Source: Chaenocephalus aceratus
Lineage: Eukaryota > Chordata > Actinopteri > Perciformes > Channichthyidae
DNA length: 64,000 nt
Direction of reading: 5' to 3'
Assembly (NCBI GenBank): GCA_023974075.1
Contig: CM043799.1
Span: 5,008,928-5,072,927, forward strand
This document shows, piece by piece, positions 57,041 to 64,000 of the stretch (position 1 is its first letter; the number at the start of each line of letters is the position of its first letter). Position numbers and translations under genes: made by a program. Below the pieces are notes generated by a model. It ran no database searches and was not told the DNA's origin. It saw nothing but the letters and a program-made list of their open reading frames with translations.

Positions 57041-59401
57041 TCAATCGGTGAAAGGGGGTACCCATGGTACAGGAACTGCCATGGAGACCCATGGGTCTGG
57101 GAGGTCGGCGTCGTACATCAACATTGTGTCATTTACAGTAGAATACCCCACTAGCCTCTGTGGGGCCTGGAGGGCAGTCTTGGCAACCCTGCGTATGGCT
57201 AATTTAACTACAGTGATCAAACAAATCACTAGGATTAGCACAACCAAGATAAACACTGCAACAGTAACAACAAATTTAACCAACCCCGCTCCCCAGGATC
57301 CAAGGGTTCCACTTAAATCCCCAAATGTAAACCCATGAGTTTCATGCAATTCTTTTATCCCGTTAGCCGTATCATGAATCATATCCATAACTTGTGTGGC
57401 ATCAGAGACAAAGGAACAGCACTCCGCACCAATCACTTTACACGCGCCCCCCTGGGCAGCTAAGAGGAGGTCCAGCGCCATGCGATTCTGTAGTGCTACT
57501 GTCCTAACTTCCTGTAATTCTTTGTGTTCAGCTAACATTGCTGTGTTAGATACATTTAGATGATTTTCCACTACTTTGGATAACGCCATGATTTCCTGCT
57601 GACTAACATAAATGCTGTACCAAGGCAAAAATAGGCTCGCTATCTGTTGTCCTTTTGTAATGGACCTGCTGTTCCTGTGTAGAGAGGGAAGTATCGCTGC
57701 AATCTCATTTTCCTCTACTTTACGGATTAAAGGAATTAGGTAGGCTAGATAACAGGTGCCATAAAAAATGTCAAAGGGAATGCAGCCATACGCTCGGTCC
57801 CCACAAACTAAGTAAACTCTCTGTGGGAGGGGAATTCTGGCTAATTTTACCCTCACTATGGTATTACAGTCGCTGTGTCCCACATCTGGAGAGGTGTGAG
57901 ATCCTGCTTCATTCTGGAAACAGATGGACACATTCTTCCATTCATGTACTACAATTGGGGGAACATATATTGAACAGTCCCGTGTAGGGGGATTGCCTAG
58001 GGGTATTGGTTGCGTACAGTCATGTATTTTAACCTCAACGGAGTCCACTGTTCTGGAGCCAAACCAGGGCACAACTGTCACTAAAGCTTCAACTAATAAA
58101 GATGCCATGTGTGGTTGTTTTGTGCATGTTGAACTTGTGGAATTAACCGAACAATTAGTTTGGACCAGAGCTAACTGGAATCTGTATTCAAAAGCTAGGT
58201 TAATGTATTTCTTCACATATATTAGTTTTAAAAACATCAATCGTTTGAAACCGTCAGGCAGGTAATTTTTATTTACTGTATCAACAATGAGAGAGACTAG
58301 ACCCTCGTACTGTAACGGTTTATCAGAGTCTGTTGGATATGAAGGAGTGTAGCAGTCCTCGGCCTCATCGCTAATTCTGGAATCTATATCATTCCAGCTG
58401 ACTAATTTATAGTCCGCTTTCGTAAAAGGAATTGGGCTAAACATGGGAGAATGCATAGATTCTGGCATATTTTGGCACAGCCAACAGTTGCTAATATTGC
58501 GTTCATGTGCGTAGTCTAACATTAAACTTATTGCAGAATTAATTTTAGTTTGTTTAAAAGGAGTGATTAAGGCCTTTTTTGAAAAATCTACATCACCTCC
58601 TGAGTGTTTAAGTGGAGTGGATAGAACATTTGTTTTTCTATCTGGTCCAGACATTTTGCATGCAGTACCACCTGGATAGGGAACCTGGTAATCTGGTTTC
58701 CTCATTCTACATGTTGCTTTATCCTTTATCAGTGTCTTAAACTGTTCTACAGTGCGACACCACAGTTCTGGGGGCATGTCTTCAATGGTGTTGAGTGCTA
58801 TGCTTACCCCCTCTGATGCCACCCCGTCCTCACGGTACTGGTCCATTGGATATATCTCCCACGTTGAGTAAACTAAGGACACAGGAAATACAATAATACA
58901 GTTAGCTGGATCACATATTGAAGCTGGACAGTTAAAAGAAACAGTCTCTGATTTATGATCAGGGAGGGAGACAATCCTCCTGATTCTTCCTCCTTTTCTC
59001 TCTCTTTGTGTCTCTTGCACCATACTGAATGTCTGTGTGGTGATTGGATACAACCTGTCCGTGTCGCTAGGCACTGATTTTCCCGTTGGTGTCGTTTTGC
59101 CCTCAGGGTCTGGGCCCTGAGTGGTCAAGTCATCTGCGCTCTTAGATAAGAGGACCTTATTTTATCCCTCAGAGGGGCGAGATCCCTCGCCACCTGTCGT
59201 TGGGATTTCCACAGCTCCATCTAGCAGGGCGTCCTTGGCCAGGTACAGAAGACCCAGCATGACGATGATGAAGACTGCCTTCACACGCCAGCATCCGGTA
59301 GAGGAGAGAGACGACATCTTGTAGCGTGAATCCACTCCGGTCTCCCTTGTACTCTCAGGGCTGTTCTGGTCACTATTAACACCTGGAAAGGACCTTTCCA
59401 C
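57041..59401 (-). pseudogene. env: Retroviral envelope glycoprotein (one internal stop)
   Basis: 787 codons from the Met at 59401 (another Met at 59317), broken only by a TAA at 59162-59164. The N-terminal part has a hydrophobic signal/leader (VFIIVMLGLLYLA). The surface part has a CWLC motif. The transmembrane part has an ectodomain with a CX6CC pattern (about 57400-57425), then a membrane span (VVTVAVFILVVLILVICLI) and a cytoplasmic tail of about 50 residues. I see no canonical R-X-K/R-R cleavage site. It overlaps integrase, as in gammaretroviruses. The stop removes translation of the main body unless bypassed. Confidence 0.88.
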
Positions 59402-59913
59402 CTGGGAGACAGAGCATCTTTTTCAAGAGATTTGATTAGTACATTATCATCAATCTGAAAGGGGTGGGTGGGCTCCTCTCCCGGCTGGGGGAGCCTGTCA
59501 GCCACCTGCCTGTGAAACTTTCTCAACATGTCAGTTAGATATTTGACATAGTTAGTCATGTAATCATCTGTCCACAAAAGAGTGAGTTTGTGGGGTGTTA
59601 CTGGGGGGCTAGATCCTGCGAACATTACCCTTCCCATCAATACCTCGTGTGGGCTAAGCCCTGTCGTTGCATTTGGTGAACTTCTGATGGAGCACAGAAC
59701 TAGCGGCAGTGCGTCTACCCATTTTAGTCCTGTGGTCAACATTGTTTTAGTGAGTTTCTCCTTTATAGTCAAGTTCATTCTCTCAACCTGGCCTGAGCTT
59801 TGTGGGTGATAGGGAACATGCAATTGCCATTTGAACCCTAACACTGTAGCTAGACTCTGGGTTATCTTAGAAATGAATGCTGGACCTCTGTCACTGTTAA
59901 TTCCTGTGGGCAC
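59281..59913 (-). pseudogene. pol: Retroviral integrase, core and C-terminal part
   Basis: Carries NSDRGPAF (second catalytic Asp), SSGQVERMN (catalytic Glu) and a C-terminal SH3-like stretch (PRWKGPFQVLIVTRTALRV). It lies one frame away from the RT-IN piece upstream; the shift is at about 59914-59950. Confidence 0.9.
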
Positions 59914-59935
59914 ACCAAATCTAGGAATAACATCT

Positions 59936-62502
59936 TTACACTGTTCTAGCGTCTTCTTTTCTGGTAGGGTAGGCCTCTACCCATTTGGAGAACTGGCACA
60001 CTATTACCAACATATATTTGAATCCTTGGCATGGTGGCATATGTGAAAAGTCAATTTGCATATTTACAAAGGGCCCCGAGGGGGGCGGTAAGTGTTCATG
60101 CTGAATTTGACCACTTCTTCGTCTTGTCTGTTGGCATATCATGCATCTATCTACCAGGGTCTGTGTAGCTAGTGTAATGCCTGGAGCAAACCATTGTGAC
60201 TTTATAATCCCATTCATCCCTCCTTTTCCTACATGTGATTTGCCATGTGCAACATGTGCCAAAACATGGAGGAACGAACGTGGACAGACCATCCGTCCGT
60301 CTGGGTGGAGCCACAAGCTGGACTCAGCGTCAAGTGTACAACCTCGTCTTAGCCATACATCTTTCTCCCTAACATCAGCGCGGGCTTGCATGTCCGCGAC
60401 ATCATTAAAGGAAGGAAAACAAATGGGCTCTGCGGATTGTGTCAAGGGGCATTGGAGCACCATAGAAGAGCAGGAAACTGCTGCTTGTTTAGCCGCGGTG
60501 TCGGCTAACGCATTTCCACGCGAAATAGGATCATCATAATTTGTGTGAGCAGCACACTTAACTACTGCTAGCTGTGTAGGGAGCATGATAGCGTCTAATA
60601 GCTGAGCTACTAATGCATGATGTTGAATAGGCTTACCGGCCGATGTTAAGAAACCGCGCATTTTCCACAAGACACCAAAGTCATGGCACACACCAATTGC
60701 ATACCTGGAGTCTGTGAAAATGGTTGCAACTCTATCTTTAGCCAAAATACACGCCCTCAGCAGAGCATACAACTCTGCGGCCTGAGCCGACGTGCCGTTT
60801 GGCAAGGCCCGGCTTTCTAAAACCTCCCAGTCGTTCACAACAGCATAGCCTGCTAAGTGTACTGTGTCAGACGGCCTGCTCGCAGACCCGTCTGTGTATA
60901 GAATCATATCTGAATTAGGGATAGGAGTTTGCAACATATCAGTTCTGGGGGAAGAAGACATGTCAATCGTTGTGACACAGTCATGTGTTATTTCAAAATC
61001 TGGAATTGGCACCAGCGTAGCTGGGTTTAGAGGGGGAGAGCGTTTAAGTGTGATGTGTGGGCTTGAAAGAATGATTGCTTCATAACCAGATCGCGTTGCT
61101 GCTGTCATATGCTGAGTAGCAGAGGTGTTCAGAATATGCAAAACTGCATGTGGGACATGTACTACACAGTCACTGGCCAGTACAATGGGAGAGGATTGTT
61201 TGATAACAATTGCAACTGCGGCCACTGCCCGCAGGCAGGAAGGCATACCGAGTACCACAGGGGAGAGTCGAGATGAGAAGTATGCAACAGGCCGGATATT
61301 AGAGCCGTGCTTCTGTACCAAGATGCCCGTTGCAAAGCCCCCCTTCTCATGGACATGCAGGTGAAACGGCTGATGGTAATCAGGGAGCCCCAGGGCAGGA
61401 GCTGATGTCAGGGCTCGCTTTAAGTCCTGAAAAGCTGTGTGCTTGTCCTCAGACCATTGAACAATGTTAGGAGCAGCCTGCAGAGTGGCAGCACGCAGGA
61501 CAGAGTCCATAGCAGCGTACTCGTATATCCAGTGTCTGCAATAGTTAGCCATGCCCAACAAAGACAGCATGTCTTTCTTTGTGCAGGGTGGTGCCACTTT
61601 GTTAAAAAGGCAAATCATTGCTGGCGAGAGGAGTCGGTGTCCAGCCCTCAGAATGTGACCCAGATACGTGACCTCAGTCTGGCAGTACTGCAACTTAGCC
61701 AGGGATGTTCTGTGTCCGCATTCAGAAAGTCTTTTCATGAGCAGAATGGAGTCGATGCGACATGCGTCCATGTTGGGAGAAGCTAACAACAGGTCATCTG
61801 CGTACTGAAGCAAGGTACTACCTCCTGTAAGGACCAAAGTGTCCAGATCTCTCTTAACCGCTGCTGCGTACACAGTAGGCGATTCAACATACCCCTGTGG
61901 GAGGCGCGTGAATGTGATTTGTTTACCTTTAAAAGTAAATGCAAACAGATACTGGCTGTCTGGATGCAGAGGAATAGAGAAAAATGCTGAACACAAAGCA
62001 ATAACTGTATAATATTTTGAATCTGGCGGCAATGATGCAAGAATCGAATTAGTGTCAGGCACTATAGGAGCTGTCGGAATGACAATAGCGTTAATAGCTT
62101 GCAAATCTTGGACAAAACGCCACTCATCAGGGCGATTGTGTTTAGGTATGGGCAGAATCGGAGTATTACACGGGTTGGTCGTGTAGATTAATACGCCCTG
62201 ATCGAGCAGAGATTGGATGACTCCTTCAATTCCCAAAATGGCTCTATGGGGTAAATTGTACTGTCTGATAGCTGGCAATCTGGCATTGGCTTTAAGTGTG
62301 ACTCTGTGTGGAGGGGCTGAACAAACAAACCCCACATGATTCTTGTGTTTAGCCCATAATGTGGCCGGAACCTCAGAACAATCTGATGGGGGTCCATATT
62401 GTGTGATTGCAGGTGGCTGTAAATGAAGAAATGTGCTTTGAGGGAGAGAAAGTTGCTCAGAGCGACACAGCATGTAATGCTCTTCTCCGAGGTTAATTAG
62501 AT

Positions 62503-62599
<97 letters not shown>

Positions 62600-62650
62600 A
62601 GCTTTTGCAACCCTCAGCAGAGCATGGCAGTGGGCTGCCATGGCCCCCAC
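59936..62650 (-). pseudogene. pol: Retroviral RT, RNase H and integrase N-terminus
   Basis: After a repeat-encoded His-Thr stretch ((TG)n tract) come RT (YNLPHRAILGIEGVIQSLLD, LPQGYVESP and the YADD box), RNase H (YTDGSAS, AELYAL, FTDSRYAIGV, GNALADTAA), and the integrase zinc finger and first catalytic Asp (MQIDFSHMP, FSKWVEAYPTRKEDA). In RT motif A the expected Asp codon reads GCT (Ala) at 61997-61999, so the catalytic triad is incomplete. It ends at a stop reached through a frameshift. Confidence 0.9.
62504..62592. repeat. (TG)n microsatellite inside pol
   Basis: About 89 bp of TG. Its complement is read in the pol frame as alternating His and Thr, and the frame stays open through it. Confidence 0.97.
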
Positions 62651-62722
62651 TTCCTCAGGGTCACTTCCTGAAGTGACCGCTATTGCGAGGTGAGGGATCG
62701 TGTCTGCAGCATAAAAAGCCTG

Positions 62723-63451
62723 CTATGTGGATGTTAGCCTAACAGGCAATGCGCACCCCTGGGGTCCTACAAATAGAAACTGCTCACATTCCAACTGATC
62801 TGAGCTGTTGCAAAAACCTCTTACTGATAGCGCATAGTCATCTGATGGGTTAAAAGCAGCTGTGCAGTGACAATTCAACACAGGCCACATAAGGGACATT
62901 AAGGAAGCACACACAGGGGAAATGCTAGCAATTTTCTGAATTCCTGTTGTTGAGAAAACAGAAATCATGTTGAAATCTGGAAATGACCAACAATAAAGGT
63001 TGTCTTGAGATGGTTGAATGAATTGGACAGCTTGATAGACTTTGCTGTCAGGAATAGTCAAAAACAATCCGTCTGGAGTGCAATGTATTGTTGCTTGTAA
63101 TTTACAAAGCAAATCTCTGCCCATTAGATTAATAGGACTTCCATCTGAAATAATGAAAGAGTGTTGGACATGTGATCCTTCGATTGACATATTAGTGCGT
63201 TCTGAAACGGGCTCGGACATAGGAATGCCAGAAACTCCCATTGTTGTAACAAAATTATTAGTTGCTTCACACACTTTTTCCTTCTTGCGCACTGCTGACA
63301 ATGTTGCTCCGCTGTCAATTAAAATGTCTACCGCCTTACCACTGAAATCAACGGGCATAATCGGATCTTCACGCGGGTTATTGGAAAGGCAAATTGTTGC
63401 TGCTTGAATGGGGAAATGCTGTGAATCTGACCCTATTTCTTCATGGTACCC
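62723..63451 (-). pseudogene. pro: Retroviral protease and pol linker
   Basis: In the same frame as gag, starting just after the TAG at 63452-63454. It contains VDILIDSGATLSAV (the aspartic-protease active site, DSG) and the flap-and-end region INLMGRDLL. The frame ends at a TAG (62723-62725) upstream of RT and reopens in the same frame, so one nonsense change separates protease from RT. Confidence 0.88.
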
Positions 63452-64000
63452 CTATCGTCTGTTAAATTGACTTTGCTGACCGTTTTGGCCCTGTTGAGCC
63501 TGCCTGTCGTAGTGGCTGGTAAGGGGAGGGGCGGGCAATAATGCAGGGTGGCGGGGGGGCTGGGGGAGAGCAGGCAAGGGTTGTGTATCCTGCTGTGCTT
63601 GCCAGCGCTTTTCGCACTGCCCCGCCCAGTGATCCGTTCCACCACAGACATGGCATGGCATCAACTTTTTGGAATGTTTGTTCTGCTGCTGTCTGCCCTT
63701 GTCTTGATAACCCTGTGATCTTCCCTGATTTTGATACTGCTGTGTGCGGTTTTGTCCCTGAAACTGCTGGGAGTTATCCGCACTCTGATAAGCCTGTGTA
63801 TTTTGAGGCAACTTTTGCATCAGCTGGGCAATTCTGGGGGTCAGAAATATCTGATTTCAATGTAACGCGCATTGTGGCTATTATGATTTGCCAGGTTTTG
63901 ATTTGCCAGTCCGGAGTCGTCATCATATACGCCTGAGCTGTTTCAGGGATTAAATTATGTAACAAACTCTGTATGGCGAACAAATCATTGCCCTCCCTTT
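63452..64000 (-). pseudogene. gag: Retroviral Gag, C-terminal part (runs off the window)
   Basis: Holds a single CX2CX4HX4C zinc knuckle (CHVCGGTDHWAGQC) of the nucleocapsid, flanked by Gln-rich sequence, and ends in TAG followed by GGG. The upstream capsid part (AIQSLLHNLIPETAQAYMMT) is in another frame, shifted near 63840. A single knuckle and a TAG end are gammaretroviral traits. The start lies beyond the window. Confidence 0.85.

Larger units (their letters stand above)
57041..64000 (-). mobile_element. Gammaretrovirus-like endogenous retrovirus (internal region)
   Basis: On the minus strand the order is gag (cut by the window edge), protease, RT, RNase H, integrase, env. Gag and pro-pol share one frame separated by a single TAG; env overlaps the end of integrase in another frame. 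Env has a CX6CC motif. These are gammaretroviral traits (established knowledge). Several lesions make this copy defective. The 5' LTR lies beyond 64000. Confidence 0.9.

Overview
The window is eukaryotic, almost certainly from a teleost fish. It has spliced exons with GT/AG borders, long (CA)n tracts, a nuclear tRNA-Ser(GCU), a connexin gene, and a transposon mix typical of ray-finned fish: Rex1, Rex3, L2, a Ty3 chromovirus, DIRS-like, hAT, P-element/THAP and a gammaretrovirus-like endogenous retrovirus. Nothing prokaryotic (operons, CRISPR, ribosome binding sites) was seen. Most of the 64 kb is stacked mobile elements; the host genes I can support are the connexin and the tRNA.

Layout. 0.14-5.65 kb: a complete Ty3/gypsy chromovirus on the minus strand, with two apparently identical 431-bp LTRs and an AGTAC target duplication. 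5.7-8.0 kb: a 5'-truncated Rex3 inside a small ORF, then one hAT-type element inside another. 8.0-12.2 kb: tandem duplications, a promoter-like segment with a possible YqaJ-type exon, a (CA)n tract and hAT-Charlie remains. 12.2-15.9 kb: DIRS-like gag pieces, a minisatellite-like array and a hAT copy. 15.9-26.6 kb: two L2 copies, a hAT-Charlie tail, a hAT with a zinc-finger ORF, and a Rex1 element broken by a solo LTR and by a hAT that itself carries another hAT. 26.6-32.7 kb: a TTAA-flanked MITE and a three-level nest of DNA transposons. 32.8 kb: tRNA-Ser. 34.8-37.1 kb: a beta-type connexin on the minus strand in three coding exons. 37-45 kb: microsatellites, a second copy of the hAT-Charlie element, and a decayed gypsy pol with a very short LTR. 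45.8-49.1 kb: sparse, with one clean 49-bp minus-strand exon candidate. 49.1-52.5 kb: nearly full-length Rex3 on the minus strand. 53.3-55.2 kb: a three-exon THAP/P-element-like transposase gene on the minus strand. 57.0-64.0 kb and beyond: an endogenous retrovirus on the minus strand, cut by the right window edge.

Target-site duplications read directly from the sequence let many elements be bounded to the base and their order of insertion worked out. Many reading frames are broken by a single base or a single stop codon. In the connexin both breaks are an extra base in or beside a short run of the same base, so assembly error must be weighed against true decay. All family names rest on motif recognition by eye; no database search was possible.
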